NCBI RefSeq assembly: GCF_013839425.1
Contig: NZ_JACDNP010000001.1
Span: 62,001-126,000, forward strand
DNA from: Halorhabdus salina
GTDB taxonomy: Archaea > Halobacteriota > Halobacteria > Halobacteriales > Haloarculaceae
Length of the DNA: 64,000 bases
Direction: 5' to 3'
Both the position numbers and the translations under genes were made by a program. Shown here piece by piece: positions 27,331 to 37,403 of this stretch (position 1 is its first letter; the number at the start of each line of letters is the position of its first letter). Under the pieces are notes generated by a model. The model had not been told where the DNA came from. It was given only the letters and a program-made list of their open reading frames with translations, and searched no databases.

Positions 27331-28719
27331 ATGCCCGAAACGATACCGATCAGAATTCTCGTCGTCGACGATAGCGAATTCTTCGCCGAAATGACCGCCG
27401 AGACGATGCGGACAGATCACGACATCGACGCGGTCGCAGAGACGAACGTCGACGACGCCTTGGAGTTACTCGAAGACGAACCGATCGACTGTGTCGTCAG
27501 CGATTACGAGATGCCGGATCGTGACGGCCTGGACTTTCTTTCATCCGTCCGTGAGCAGTTCGGCGACCTCCCATTTATTCTGCTGACCGGACGCGGTGAC
27601 GAGACGATCGCCAGCGAGGCCATCGCGAAGGGGGTCGCAGACTACCTGCTCAAACTCGAAGTCGTCGAAGACCAGCAGTACGGCCGACTGGCAAATCGCA
27701 TCCGGAAGGTGGTCTCCCAGCAGCGCGCCCAGCGGAAACACGAGTTGCTCGTCGAGAACTCGCCTGACGCCATCGCACAGGTCGCTGCCGACGGAGAATT
27801 ACTGACTGTCAACCCTGCGCTTTCGGCGATCGTCGACGCCGAGCCGGCAAGTTTAGAGGGTCGATCGCTCCAGTCAGTGCTTGGCGACGTGGGCCAGTCG
27901 AGGCTCGAAACGGGGCGTGACGCACTCGAAAACGATGCGACCGAAAGCAGTGAGGATGTCTACGAGGAGCGACGCTATCACAACCTGTTCGTCCCGGTCG
28001 ACGTTCGCGAGGACCGGCGTTCCTTCCAGATGATCTCCCGGGACGTCACCGAGCGCATCGAACACGAGCGACGAGTCCGCCAGCAGAGCGAACGGCTCGA
28101 AACGTTCGCCAGCGTCGTCAGCCACGACCTGCGCAATCCACTGACTGTCGCACTGAGTTCCCTGGAATTGATCGAGCGCGACTATGACGTCGACCCGGCG
28201 ATGGCCGATCGGATGGATCGGTCGCTCACCAGGATGGAACACATCATCGACGACGTGCTGACGCTGGCTCGCCAGGGACGAGCCGATCACGACCCGGAGC
28301 CGGTGTCACTCTCGGCGGTCGTCGATCGAGCCTGGGAGAACGTCGCCGTCAACGGCGCCGCAGTGTCAGTCGATACCGGGCTGACGCTTTCGGCGGACCC
28401 CGGCCGCCTCCAGGAACTACTCGAACATCTCTTCGAGAACGCACACAAGCACTGCGACTCGGCAGTCACTGTCGAGGTCGGGGCGCTCGAAGACGGCTTC
28501 TACGTGGCTGACGACGGTGAGGGCATCCCGGCGGACGATCGCGACCAGGTGTTCGACCTCGGGTTCTCGACCAGCCAGGAGGGGACCGGAATGGGGCTCT
28601 CGATCGTCGACCAGATCGTCGCGGCTCACGACTGGTCGATCGGCGTCACGGCAGCGGACGGCGGCGGCGCACGCTTCGAGGTGACTGGCGTCGACATCGT
28701 CGATACGAGCGGTGAGTGA
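27331..28719 (+). CDS. response regulator/PAS/histidine kinase hybrid
   Basis: Signalling protein of 462 aa without membrane helices. The N-terminal receiver is intact: acidic pair D13-D14, phospho-acceptor D58 in VVSDYEMPDRDG, T86 and K108. A PAS domain follows (ENSPDAIAQVAADGELLTVN, about 142-245). The kinase core has H265 in VVSHDLRNPL, an N box LLEHLFENAHKH, G1 VADDGEGIP and G2 GTGMGLSIV. This receiver-first layout is common in haloarchaea, where the receiver accepts rather than gives the input. The partner and signal are unknown. Start is ATG 27331. Confidence 0.92.
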   Translation: MPETIPIRILVVDDSEFFAEMTAETMRTDHDIDAVAETNVDDALELLEDEPIDCVVSDYEMPDRDGLDFLSSVREQFGDLPFILLTGRGDETIASEAIAKGVADYLLKLEVVEDQQYGRLANRIRKVVSQQRAQRKHELLVENSPDAIAQVAADGELLTVNPALSAIVDAEPASLEGRSLQSVLGDVGQSRLETGRDALENDATESSEDVYEERRYHNLFVPVDVREDRRSFQMISRDVTERIEHERRVRQQSERLETFASVVSHDLRNPLTVALSSLELIERDYDVDPAMADRMDRSLTRMEHIIDDVLTLARQGRADHDPEPVSLSAVVDRAWENVAVNGAAVSVDTGLTLSADPGRLQELLEHLFENAHKHCDSAVTVEVGALEDGFYVADDGEGIPADDRDQVFDLGFSTSQEGTGMGLSIVDQIVAAHDWSIGVTAADGGGARFEVTGVDIVDTSGE

Positions 28720-28767
28720 CGTCGCCGAACCGTCGCGGTTTTGGCTGCCAATGCCGTAGTACTCACG

Positions 28768-29553
28768 ATGACAGTCGCCGGAGCAGTAGTCGACCTCGAC
28801 GGCACAGTCTACCGGGACGGCGAGGCGATCGACGGCGCAAGCGACGGGATCGATCGCCTGCGATCAGCGGGCGGGGACGTCCTCTTTGTCTCGAACAGCC
28901 CCGTCCACAGCCCCGAGGCGTACGTCGATCGGCTCAAAGCCGTCGGCATTTCGACCAGTGCGGATCGCATCCTCTCCTCGGGCGTCGTCACGGCCGAGTT
29001 TCTCGCCGACGAACATCCCGACGACAACGTCTTTCTGATCGGGAGCGACGGACTCCGTAAACAGTTTCTGGCAGCCGGGATCACCTGCTGTGACGACCCG
29101 GCTGAGGCCGACGTACTCGTGGCTTCCTACACGACGGCCTTCGAGTACGATGACATGGTGGATGCCCTTCGCGTCCTCGAACGGTCGGTCCCCTTCTACG
29201 GGACCGACCCCGACCGAACGTACCCTGGCACTGACGGCAAGCCACTCCCCGGATCCGGGTCGATCATCCGCGCGATCGCGGCGACAGTCGAGCGCGAACC
29301 GGACCGGATCTTCGGCAAGCCATCGGCATTGATGGTCGACGCGGTAGCTCAACGATTGGACGCGCCGACGGACTCCACCCTCATGATCGGCGATCGCCTC
29401 GAAACAGACATCGCGCTGGGTGAACGCGCGGGGATGACGACCGTCCTCGTCCGGACTGGCATCGACGACGGCCCGGACCCCGACGGCGATATCTCGCCGG
29501 ATTACGTGATCGACTCGCTCGGAGAGATCGAAACCGTGCTCGCGGACTTCTAG
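28768..29553 (+). CDS. HAD-superfamily sugar/nucleotide phosphatase (NagD type)
   Basis: Cytoplasmic phosphatase of 261 aa. Motif I is VDLDGTVYRDG (the nucleophile Asp near residue 9), motif II is VLFVSNSPVHS, and motifs III/IV are GKPSALMVDAV and LMIGDRLETDIALGERAGM. The C2-type cap between motifs II and III places it with NagD/PGP-like enzymes that act on sugar phosphates or nucleotides. ATG 28768 is chosen over a TTG nine codons upstream. It follows the kinase gene by about 50 bases. Confidence 0.9.
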   Translation: MTVAGAVVDLDGTVYRDGEAIDGASDGIDRLRSAGGDVLFVSNSPVHSPEAYVDRLKAVGISTSADRILSSGVVTAEFLADEHPDDNVFLIGSDGLRKQFLAAGITCCDDPAEADVLVASYTTAFEYDDMVDALRVLERSVPFYGTDPDRTYPGTDGKPLPGSGSIIRAIAATVEREPDRIFGKPSALMVDAVAQRLDAPTDSTLMIGDRLETDIALGERAGMTTVLVRTGIDDGPDPDGDISPDYVIDSLGEIETVLADF

Positions 29554-29652
29554 CGGACCGACACTCTGTGGTGTCGGGGCGGAATGACGCCGGCAAAGAC
29601 TTATTTCACTATCGACCATTATGATAGCTGCGCAACACGCGCAGTGATTCAC

Positions 29653-30246
29653 ATGGATGGCAAACGACTGCTGATGATCGTGGGGGATTTTGGCGAAGAC
29701 TACGAGATCATGGTACCGTTCCAGGCCTTACAGATGGCCGGCCACGAGGTCGACGCCGTCTGTCCGGACAAGGAGGCGGGAGAGACGATCAAGACGGCGA
29801 TCCACGACTTCCGTGGCGACCAGACGTATCTCGAAGAGCGGGGCCACAACTTCGAACTCACGGCGACCATGAACGAGGTCGAGCCGGCCGAGTACGACGG
29901 CTTGGTCGTCCCTGGCGGACGGGCCCCTGAATATCTCCGGGGGTACGACGAGGTTATCGAGGCGGTACAGCACTTCTTCGAGGCCGACAAACCCGTCGCA
30001 TCGATCTGTCACGGCCCGCAGATCCTGGCGGCGGCTGGCGTCCTAGAGGGGTACGAGATGACTGCCTATCCCGCGGTGCAGGCGGAAGTCGAGGCCGCCG
30101 GCTGTTCGTGGGTCGACGGTGTGACCCGCGACCGAAACCTGGTGACGGGCCAGGCCTGGCCGGATCACCCCGAGTGGTTGGCGGAATTCCTCGATTTACT
30201 GGGGACGGACATCGAACACGGGGCCGTCGCGACGGCGGACGATTAA
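29653..30246 (+). CDS. DJ-1/PfpI family protein
   Basis: Cytoplasmic protein of 197 aa with the DJ-1/PfpI fold. The nucleophilic elbow is [10 protein letters not shown] (Cys in the middle), with a conserved Glu in the early [14 protein letters not shown] segment and the [16 protein letters not shown] motif. Family members act as glyoxalases, deglycases or stress chaperones; the PfpI branch was once called a protease. The start at ATG 29653 gives the normal N-terminus ([17 protein letters not shown]); earlier starts add 23 non-matching residues. Confidence 0.9.
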   Translation: MDGKRLLMIVGDFGEDYEIMVPFQALQMAGHEVDAVCPDKEAGETIKTAIHDFRGDQTYLEERGHNFELTATMNEVEPAEYDGLVVPGGRAPEYLRGYDEVIEAVQHFFEADKPVASICHGPQILAAAGVLEGYEMTAYPAVQAEVEAAGCSWVDGVTRDRNLVTGQAWPDHPEWLAEFLDLLGTDIEHGAVATADD

Positions 30247-30327
30247 CTAGCGCGGGCCGATCAGTGGAGACAGTCGTACGTCGCTGCTCCAGAAAGACTA
30301 CAACGGACAGGCAGAACGTTCGGACTA

Positions 30328-31092
30328 ATGACTGTTCGAGGCCTGGGACGCAATTCCGGTACTTCTCGGCAGTTTCTTTTCGCGTTCGCGATCGCTGTCC
30401 CGACAGGAATCGTGCTCAACATGCTGCTGCGGTACCTTAGTGGCAATCCCTCATACGGGCTACTAGAGATAATAGCCTGGACCGAAAACCCGTTCACTCA
30501 CACGCGGCCGGTGATTTATCTGGCTACCGCCATCACCACTCCAACGCTTTATACGTGTTATATTCCGAAACCGTCGTCCGTTCGAACGGCGGTCAGTCGC
30601 GTGTTCGCCGTCGCCGTGGGGGTGGGACTACTGGCAGCTGTCGTCGGACCGGTAGCCTTCGTTTTGGTACCGATCGGAACGGTGGTGATCGCCGGGCTTG
30701 TGGATGCAAAGCCGGCTGAGCGACCGTACGCGCTCGCGTTCCCCCTCGGGGTCCTCTCATTAGCAGGGGCTGTTGATGCGAGGGTCACTCCCACGATGGC
30801 TCTGGGACTGTTCGTCTTGCTCGTGATCGTCGTCCCGATCGTGTACGATCGTCTCGTCGACGGAAACCGAATGTTCCTCCACACGACCGTTGGGGTCGTT
30901 GGTCTCTCCGTGGTGACAGCCGTGGCTTACCTGCTGACACTTCTCGTCGGCCTGCGGATCGGATCGTTCAACAGCCACGGCGCGTTTCCGACGTTCCGAG
31001 AGGTGCTGACGCTCGGACCCGCTCTCGCCGTGGGAACGGCCGCTCCGATACTCGTGGCCGTCATTTGGCGGCGGCTTAGGCTTGTCGTCTGA
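30328..31092 (+). CDS. hypothetical multi-spanning membrane protein
   Basis: Protein of 254 aa with about seven hydrophobic segments and short loops, some basic (RTAVSR, WRRLRLVV at the end). No family signature is recognised. It is less acidic than neighbouring proteins and uses more Tyr, Phe and Thr in loops, but its hydrophobic periodicity and clean ATG support a real gene. It converges with the sugar dehydrogenase gene, whose stop lies 27 bases away. Confidence 0.6.
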   Translation: MTVRGLGRNSGTSRQFLFAFAIAVPTGIVLNMLLRYLSGNPSYGLLEIIAWTENPFTHTRPVIYLATAITTPTLYTCYIPKPSSVRTAVSRVFAVAVGVGLLAAVVGPVAFVLVPIGTVVIAGLVDAKPAERPYALAFPLGVLSLAGAVDARVTPTMALGLFVLLVIVVPIVYDRLVDGNRMFLHTTVGVVGLSVVTAVAYLLTLLVGLRIGSFNSHGAFPTFREVLTLGPALAVGTAAPILVAVIWRRLRLVV

Positions 31093-31119
31093 CGGGGAAA
31101 ACACAGTACGTGTGTTCGG

Positions 31120-32529
31120 TCATGAACTGCCCGACGCTGACGTGAGCCGATACACCGCACCCGTCGTCCCCGTCACCTGTGCCTCCCCGGTCGTACAGAC
31201 GTACACCTCGCCGGCTGGATCGCGACCGAAGCCGAGCACCATCGATCCGAACTCGTCCTCCACCGGGAGTACGTCGGTCCGCCAGGGCTTCCCGTCGGTC
31301 GGCGTCCCGACGAAGAGTTTCCCATCGGCCTGCCAGTCGGCGAAGACGTATCGATCCTGAAGGCCGGGGATCGCCTCCCCGGCGTAGACGTACCCGCCGA
31401 CGACCGCGACGCCGCTGACCGGCTGGCCGCTATGAGGATACTCGATCACGGGATCGATCAGTGGATCGCCATCCGGTGTTTCAGTCGGGCAGGCGTCGGG
31501 CGACGAACCTGGGGACCCGGTACTGAAGCAGTGTCGGCCTTCCCGGACGTTCCACCCGTAGTTGCCGCCCTTCCGGACGTGGTTGATTTCTTCGAAGCGG
31601 TTCTGGCCGACATCGGCCGCGAAGAGGTCGCCGTCGTGAAACGACATGCCCCACGGGTTCCGCAAGCCCCAGGCGAAGTGCTCGTCCAGGCCCCCGCGGC
31701 CGACGAGCGGGTTGTCCTCGGGGACAGCGTACGGTTCCTCGCCGGTGTCAGTCACGTCGATCCGGAGAATGCTCCCCAGGAGATTCTCGGTCACGTCCTG
31801 CCCGTTCCCGCCGGTGTTTTCGTCGTACCAGTCGGCGACGTGGCCGGTGCCGACGTCATTACCACCGCCACCGTCGCCGACACCGACGTAGAGGTGCCCG
31901 TCAGGACCGAAGGCGATCGCGCCAGCGTTGTGATTGCCCTGCGGTTCGGGGATCTCCAGAATCGCCCGTTCGCTGTCAGGATCAGCCACCAGCGTCTCTG
32001 AATCCAATATGAACGACGCCAGCACGAACGTATGTGAGTAGCTGTCCGGCGTTCCCTCGCGTGGCGGCGCACTGTATCGCACAAACAGACGTGGATCGTC
32101 GGGATACTCCGGGTGGACGGCAATACCGAGCAGCCCCCGTTCCTCGTAGCCCGACAGCGAGACCATCCTGTTGCGGACGTCCAGCACTGGTTGCTGTCCC
32201 GCCTCACTGTCCGTGAGTGCCTGGACTGTCCCCGCCTGATCTGCGACCAGCGCCGTCCCGTCGGGCAGGAACTCGACACCGATCGGTGCCGTGAACCCCT
32301 CTCCCACCAGTTCGACGCCAACAGACGACGGCAGACCCTCGGCGGCAGTTTCCGTCGTCGGCGTCGTTGCTGTCGTCTGGCTGGCCACGTCCGATTGGGT
32401 CGATTCGGATGGCGAGGAGCGCGGCGACTCTCCGGTCGTTTCCGGTTGCCCAATACAACCGGCCAGCCCGGAAGCGAATGTGACGGCCCCCGACGCAAGT
32501 ATCGCTCGCCGAGTGGGACGTGACTTCAT
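31120..32529 (-). CDS. PQQ-dependent sugar dehydrogenase-like lipoprotein (sGDH/Asd family)
   Basis: Six-bladed beta-propeller protein of 469 aa, expected to oxidise aldoses at the cell surface using PQQ. The N-terminus has a Tat motif (TRRAILASG) and the lipobox LAGC, then a Ser/Thr/Glu-rich linker. Blade motifs include PIGVEFLPDGTALVADQAG, GIAVHPEYPDDPRLFV, VGVGDGGGGND and WGLRNPWGMSFHDGDLF, the last holding the conserved Arg of the active site. Start is ATG 32529; extending to 32661 would put 44 residues before the Tat signal. PQQ use is inferred from the family; some members bind other ligands. Confidence 0.88.
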   Translation of the reverse strand: MKSRPTRRAILASGAVTFASGLAGCIGQPETTGESPRSSPSESTQSDVASQTTATTPTTETAAEGLPSSVGVELVGEGFTAPIGVEFLPDGTALVADQAGTVQALTDSEAGQQPVLDVRNRMVSLSGYEERGLLGIAVHPEYPDDPRLFVRYSAPPREGTPDSYSHTFVLASFILDSETLVADPDSERAILEIPEPQGNHNAGAIAFGPDGHLYVGVGDGGGGNDVGTGHVADWYDENTGGNGQDVTENLLGSILRIDVTDTGEEPYAVPEDNPLVGRGGLDEHFAWGLRNPWGMSFHDGDLFAADVGQNRFEEINHVRKGGNYGWNVREGRHCFSTGSPGSSPDACPTETPDGDPLIDPVIEYPHSGQPVSGVAVVGGYVYAGEAIPGLQDRYVFADWQADGKLFVGTPTDGKPWRTDVLPVEDEFGSMVLGFGRDPAGEVYVCTTGEAQVTGTTGAVYRLTSASGSS

Positions 32530-32641
32530 ACCATCCGGATCGGGTCGAGCAAGGGTAAGCGTTCGGCCGGGAGCGACACCGACCGCAACCGACCCGGAAC
32601 ACAGCCAAACACGTATAGACGCGGGCCGCCCAGAGACAGCC

Positions 32642-33235
32642 ATGCGTGGACTCGACGACACTGATCGAGAGATCCTGCGTCTGTTGCTCGAAGACGCACG
32701 ACGGCCCTACAGCGACATTGCCGAGACGGTCGACCTGTCAGCACCGGCCGTCTCCGATCGGGTTGAGCGCCTCCAGGAGATCGGCCTCATCGACCGGTTC
32801 ACCCTCGACGTCGACCGCTCGATGCTCCGGGAAGGGACACCGGTACTGATCGAGTTGACGCCCAGACCCGATGCGACCGAGGTCTCGGGGAGCCTGGCGG
32901 AAGCATCGGCTGTCGAGCACGTCTTCCAGACGGCCGACGGGACAGTGCTGGTTGTCGCCCACGTCGATCGTCGCAACGTCCGGGAATTCCTCGGCGAGCA
33001 ACTCGATCTAACGGCCCTGGAGGCCATTGACGTCCAGATGCTCGCCGACAGTCAGTGGACGCCCCAGCTCGGCACGGGGGAACTGGCACCAGCCTGTGCC
33101 GAGTGTGGCAACACGGTGACCAGCGAAGGGGAGACTGCGACACTCGGCGGTGACGTCTATCACTTCTGCTGTCCCTCGTGTGAGGACACGTTCGTCAATC
33201 GCTACGAAGAACTGGCCGAAGGCGCTTCCGGCTGA
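32642..33235 (+). CDS. Lrp/AsnC-type regulator with TRASH metal-binding domain
   Basis: Transcription factor of 197 aa. The N-terminal winged helix (LDDTDREILRLLLEDARRPY, then SAPAVSDRVERL) binds DNA; an RAM-like middle part follows; the C-terminus is a TRASH metal-binding domain with C152, C155, C176, C177 and C180 (CAECGN ... HFCCPSC). This matches the Halobacterium VNG1179C-type regulator that senses copper and activates a copper ATPase. Here the CopA gene is immediately downstream, on the same strand after 137 bases, so control of copA is very likely. Confidence 0.92.
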   Translation: MRGLDDTDREILRLLLEDARRPYSDIAETVDLSAPAVSDRVERLQEIGLIDRFTLDVDRSMLREGTPVLIELTPRPDATEVSGSLAEASAVEHVFQTADGTVLVVAHVDRRNVREFLGEQLDLTALEAIDVQMLADSQWTPQLGTGELAPACAECGNTVTSEGETATLGGDVYHFCCPSCEDTFVNRYEELAEGASG

Positions 33236-33372
33236 CGGACCACCCGTCTCGCGCGGGCCGATAGTCCAAAATATCGGCACCAGATATCTTCGCATTCCAA
33301 TCCCAACCGAGAGTTGATTCGCATTTTCGAAGGGGCAATCCGCATGAACATGGAGGCCATAGTAAAGACCAC
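33236..33372 (+). promoter_or_regulatory. copA promoter region
   Basis: A 137-base gap between the TRASH regulator and copA. It contains an imperfect inverted repeat, ATATC-N7-GATAT (33271-33287), and the symmetric word TTCGAA in a TTTTCGAAGGGG context near 33325-33340. Either could be the site of the copper regulator. GGAGG lies about 20 bases before the ATG. Confidence 0.35.
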
Positions 33373-35946
33373 ATGAGTGAACGGACGGCCAGACTCGAAC
33401 TGACGGGGTTGAGTTGTGCCAATTGTGCCGGCACCGTCGAGGAACGGGTCGGTGAACTCGCTGGCGTCGCGTCGGTCGACGCCAACTTCGCCACCGAGGA
33501 GGGGACCGTCACCTACGACGCCGAGGAGACGTCGCTGGGTGACATTTACGACGCCATCACCGACGCCGGCTACGGGGCGGCCGAAGAGACGATCACGATC
33601 GGCATCACGGACATGTCGTGTGCGAACTGTGCCGAAGCCAACGAGACGTCACTCGAAGACACGCCCGGCGTGATCGAGGCCGACGTCAACTACGCGACCG
33701 ACGAAGCCCAGGTCAAATACAACCCGGCCGATGCCTCACTGGCCGACCTCTACGACGCCATCGAGGCCGCCGGGTACACGCCGATCGAGGAGAGTGACGA
33801 CGAAAGTGTCTCCGACCAGGAGCGGCAGGACCTCGCCAGGACCGCGGAGATCCGGCGACTCCGCCGGCTGACGCTACTGGGTGCGGGACTGTCGGTCCCG
33901 CTGCTCGTCATGCTCGTCGATCACGTCTTCGCGCTCGGAATCCTGCCGGAGTCGGTCGGCCCGGTCGGGACGCCCTGGATCGCGTTCGCGCTGGCGACGC
34001 CCGTCCAGGTACTGCTGGGGCGGGAATTCTACGAGAACTCGTACAACGCCCTGGTCAACAACCGGACCGCGAACATGGACGTGCTGATTGCGCTGGGCTC
34101 TTCGACCGCGTACGTCTACAGTGTCGCCCGCCTGCTCGGGTTCCCTGGCAGCGGCTACTACTTCGACACCGCGGCGCTGATCCTCGTGTTCATCACACTC
34201 GGGAACTACCTCGAAGCCCGTTCGAAGGGCCAGGCGAGCGACGCGATACGCGAGCTGCTCGAACTGGAGGCTGACACCGCGACTGTGATCCGCGATGACG
34301 GAACGGAAGCAGAAATCGCGCTCGAAGACGTCGCGGTCGGCGACCGATTGAAGGTCCGACCCGGCGAGAAAATCCCGACCGACGGCGTCGTCGTCGAGGG
34401 CTCGAGTGCGGTCGACGAGTCGATGGTCACCGGCGAGTCCGTCCCCGTCGAGAAGAGCGACGGCGCCGAGGTGATCGGGTCGACAGTCAACGAGAACGGC
34501 GTCCTCGAAATCGAGGCGACCAGGGTCGGCGAGGAGACGGCGATCCAGCAGATCGTCACGCGCGTCAAGGAGGCCCAGTCCCGCCAGCCCGAGATCCAGA
34601 ACGTCGCCGACCGGATCAGTGCCGTCTTCGTCCCTGCCGTCATCGCCAACGCCGTGCTGTGGGGGCTGCTGTGGTTCCTGTTCCCCGACGTACTGGCCGG
34701 GTTCGTCGACGCGCTGCCGCTGTGGGGACTGGCCGCCGGTGGCCCGGGTGCGGTCGGCGTCGGTGAGTTCGCCGTCGTCGTCTTCGCCTCGGCTGTGCTG
34801 ATCGCCTGTCCCTGTGCGCTCGGGTTGGCGACGCCCGCAGCGACAATGGTCGGCACGACGATCGGCGCGCAAAACGGCGTCCTGTTCAAGGGCGGGGACG
34901 TGCTCGAACGTGTCCGGGACGTCGACACCGTTGTCTTCGACAAGACGGGGACGCTGACCGAAGGCGAGATGGAACTCACCGATGTGACCGCTCTCCCAGA
35001 GGCGGACCGGGCCGCGGCGGACGGCGGCGCACTTGCAGCCGAGTCCGAGGTGACCGAGGAGTTCGTCCTGGAAGCCGCCGCCAGCGCCGAGCGAGGGAGT
35101 GAACACCCACTCGCAAAAGCGATCGTCGCCGGTGCCCGCGAACGGGGACTCGACCCCACGGAGCCCGACGACTTCGAGAACGTACCCGGCCACGGTGTTC
35201 GGGCCGAAACCGACCACGGCGAGGTGCTGGTCGGCAACCGCAAGCTCATGGCCGACAACGGGATCGATCCCGAACCGGCCGCCGAATCCATGGAGCGACT
35301 CGAATCGGCCGGCAAGACGGCCATGCTAGTCGCTGTCGACGGGCGGTTGGTCGGCATCGTCGCCGACGCGGACACGGTAAAAGACTCGGCAGCCGAGGCA
35401 GTCGCTGCGCTCCGGGATCGTGGCACTGACGTCTGGATGATCACCGGCGACAACGAACGTACCGCACGCGCCGTCGCCGATCAGGTCGGGATCGATCCGG
35501 CGAACGTCAAAGCAGCGGTCCTGCCCGACGGGAAGGCCGATGCCATCGAGGATATCCAGGCCGAGGGCCGGCGCGCGATGATGGTCGGCGACGGCGTCAA
35601 CGACGCTCCGGCACTGGCGGCGGCGTTCGTCGGCACGGCCATCGGATCGGGTACCGACGTCGCCATCGAGGCTGCCGACGTGACGCTGATGCGCTCTGAC
35701 CCGCTTGACGTCCTCAAAACGGTCCGGATTTCCGAAGGGACACTCTCGAAGATCAAGCAGAACCTCTTCTGGGCACTGGGATACAACACGGCGATGATCC
35801 CACTGGCGTCGATCGGACTGCTCCAGCCGGTGCTTGCGGCCGTTGCGATGGCGATCTCCAGCGTCTCGGTGTTGACCAACAGCCTCCTCTTCCGGCGGTA
35901 CGACCCCAAAACTGACTACAAGCTACTGGGACTGTTCGGCCGCTGA
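33373..35946 (+). CDS. copA: copper-exporting P1B-type ATPase
   Basis: Membrane pump of 857 aa that expels Cu(I). Two N-terminal heavy-metal-binding domains carry LSCANCAG (C15, C18) and MSCANCAE (C83, C86). Eight membrane helices are expected, with the transport motif CPC at 479-481 ([11 protein letters not shown]). The catalytic Asp is D523 in DKTGTLT; TGES (actuator) and EHPLAKAI (nucleotide domain) and [10 protein letters not shown] (hinge) are intact. The closing helices contain the YN and MxxSS motifs of Cu(I) pumps ([16 protein letters not shown]). The upstream TRASH regulator supports copper as substrate. Confidence 0.96.
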   Translation: MSERTARLELTGLSCANCAGTVEERVGELAGVASVDANFATEEGTVTYDAEETSLGDIYDAITDAGYGAAEETITIGITDMSCANCAEANETSLEDTPGVIEADVNYATDEAQVKYNPADASLADLYDAIEAAGYTPIEESDDESVSDQERQDLARTAEIRRLRRLTLLGAGLSVPLLVMLVDHVFALGILPESVGPVGTPWIAFALATPVQVLLGREFYENSYNALVNNRTANMDVLIALGSSTAYVYSVARLLGFPGSGYYFDTAALILVFITLGNYLEARSKGQASDAIRELLELEADTATVIRDDGTEAEIALEDVAVGDRLKVRPGEKIPTDGVVVEGSSAVDESMVTGESVPVEKSDGAEVIGSTVNENGVLEIEATRVGEETAIQQIVTRVKEAQSRQPEIQNVADRISAVFVPAVIANAVLWGLLWFLFPDVLAGFVDALPLWGLAAGGPGAVGVGEFAVVVFASAVLIACPCALGLATPAATMVGTTIGAQNGVLFKGGDVLERVRDVDTVVFDKTGTLTEGEMELTDVTALPEADRAAADGGALAAESEVTEEFVLEAAASAERGSEHPLAKAIVAGARERGLDPTEPDDFENVPGHGVRAETDHGEVLVGNRKLMADNGIDPEPAAESMERLESAGKTAMLVAVDGRLVGIVADADTVKDSAAEAVAALRDRGTDVWMITGDNERTARAVADQVGIDPANVKAAVLPDGKADAIEDIQAEGRRAMMVGDGVNDAPALAAAFVGTAIGSGTDVAIEAADVTLMRSDPLDVLKTVRISEGTLSKIKQNLFWALGYNTAMIPLASIGLLQPVLAAVAMAISSVSVLTNSLLFRRYDPKTDYKLLGLFGR

Positions 35947-36200
35947 ACCCCGGGCAGCCGGCACTGTTCACGACCAGTATTTTAAATTCGTACAATTCTA
36001 CCCCATCGTTTTCGAGACGACTTCTGTTGTGCTCACTTGTAAAGACCCCAAATTACAGGGAGATTGATTGATCCTACATACTCGCCACAGCGACGAATTG
36101 ACGGCTATAATAGCGAGAGGGTTTCGGACAATATTGTAAAAGATTTGCAATACTTTGAAAACCCTTTTGTGGGCGCGGCTGATATCCCAATTCGACATCC
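35947..36200 (+). promoter_or_regulatory. promoter region of the rhodanese-MBL operon
   Basis: A+T-rich 254-base gap. It contains the perfect palindrome ACAATATTGT (36128-36137) and, further down, ATACTTTGAAAAC followed by CCTTTT, close to the position expected for the TATA box. A similar arrangement (AATATTGT, then ATATGTTCAAAAAC and GTTTT) occurs before the TauE operon near 42811-42841. Confidence 0.45.
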
Positions 36201-37394
36201 ATGGCCGACGTTGACTTCCCAGAACCGGACGTGACACCCGAGACGATCGAGCCTGCGACGCTGAAAGCCCGAATCGACGCCGGGGATGCCGTCACCATTC
36301 TCGACGTCCGGATGGGCAGCGAATACGAGGCGTGGCACATCGACGGCGAGTCCGTCGAGACGATCAACGTGCCGTACTACGAGTTTCTCGACGACGACAT
36401 CGGCGACGACATCTTCGCCTCGCTCCCCGAGGACGAACAGATCACTGTCGTCTGTGCGAAGGGTGAAGCCAGCGAGTATATCGCTGGCGTGTTGAGCGAG
36501 AAAGGCTACGACGCCGAAAACGTGACCGAGGGGATGAACGGCTGGGCGTCGATCTACGAGGCCGTCGAAGTACAGGGCTACGACGGGCCAGGAACCGTCT
36601 TTCAGTACCAGCGCCCCTCCAGTGGCTGTCTGGGGTATCTCGTCGTCGACGGCAACGAGGCGGCGGTGATCGATCCACTGCGAGCGTTCACCGACCGCTA
36701 TCTCGACGATGCCGAGGCCCACGGAGCCGACCTCGTCTACGCACTGGACACGCACGTCCACGCCGACCACGTCTCGGGGATCCGTACGCTCGCCGAGGCG
36801 GGCGTCGAGGCCGTCCTTCCTGCCCCAGCGATCGACCGCGGCGTCGAGGACGCCGAGGAGCTGACCGCCGGGGAAAACGGCGATGTCTTCACCGTCGGCA
36901 GCGTCGAGATCGAAGCGATCCATACGCCGGGACACACGACCGGGATGACGTCCTACCTCGTCGGCGAGAGTCTGCTCGCGACCGGCGACGGCCTGTTCGT
37001 CGAGAGTGTCGCCCGCCCTGACCTGGAAGCAGGTGACGAAGGGGCCGAAGACGCAGCCAAACAGCTCTACGAGACGCTGCAAGAGCGGATTCTGTCCCTC
37101 CCTGCGGAGGTGCTGATCGCTGGCGGGCACACCAGCGAGGCTGCCGAGCCCGCAGCCGACGGCACGTATACGGCACCACTGGGCGAACTGGGGGAGGAGA
37201 TGGACGCCCTCTCGATGAACGAGGCCGACTTCGTGCAGGTGGTCCTTGCGGACATGCCACCCCGGCCGGCCAACTACGAGGACATTATCGCGACCAACCT
37301 CGGCCAGAACCCGATCGACGATGAGGAAGCGTTCACACTCGAACTGGGCCCGAACAACTGCGCGGCCAGCCAGGAATCACTCGCCGGGGACTGA
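36201..37394 (+). CDS. rhodanese/metallo-beta-lactamase fusion, persulfide-dioxygenase-like
   Basis: Cytoplasmic protein of 397 aa. Residues about 10-125 form a rhodanese domain with LDVRMGSEYEAWHI and active-site C85 in VVCAKGEAS. The rest is an MBL-fold hydrolase with the metal motif THVHADH (H185, H187, D189, H190) and HTPGHTTGM, as in ETHE1-type persulfide dioxygenases and CstB. Most fusions place the rhodanese second; here it comes first. It should bind sulfane sulfur and oxidise persulfide to sulfite or thiosulfate. Nine bases downstream begins the first YeeE-like gene, so the cluster is an operon for sulfur handling. Confidence 0.88.
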   Translation: MADVDFPEPDVTPETIEPATLKARIDAGDAVTILDVRMGSEYEAWHIDGESVETINVPYYEFLDDDIGDDIFASLPEDEQITVVCAKGEASEYIAGVLSEKGYDAENVTEGMNGWASIYEAVEVQGYDGPGTVFQYQRPSSGCLGYLVVDGNEAAVIDPLRAFTDRYLDDAEAHGADLVYALDTHVHADHVSGIRTLAEAGVEAVLPAPAIDRGVEDAEELTAGENGDVFTVGSVEIEAIHTPGHTTGMTSYLVGESLLATGDGLFVESVARPDLEAGDEGAEDAAKQLYETLQERILSLPAEVLIAGGHTSEAAEPAADGTYTAPLGELGEEMDALSMNEADFVQVVLADMPPRPANYEDIIATNLGQNPIDDEEAFTLELGPNNCAASQESLAGD

Positions 37395-37403
37395 TCGATC
37401 GAC

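Noticed and set aside
33874-35453. Two long minus-strand frames (447 and 415 codons) inside copA
   Set aside because: copA is certain from its motifs; these translations are low-complexity mirror images of it.
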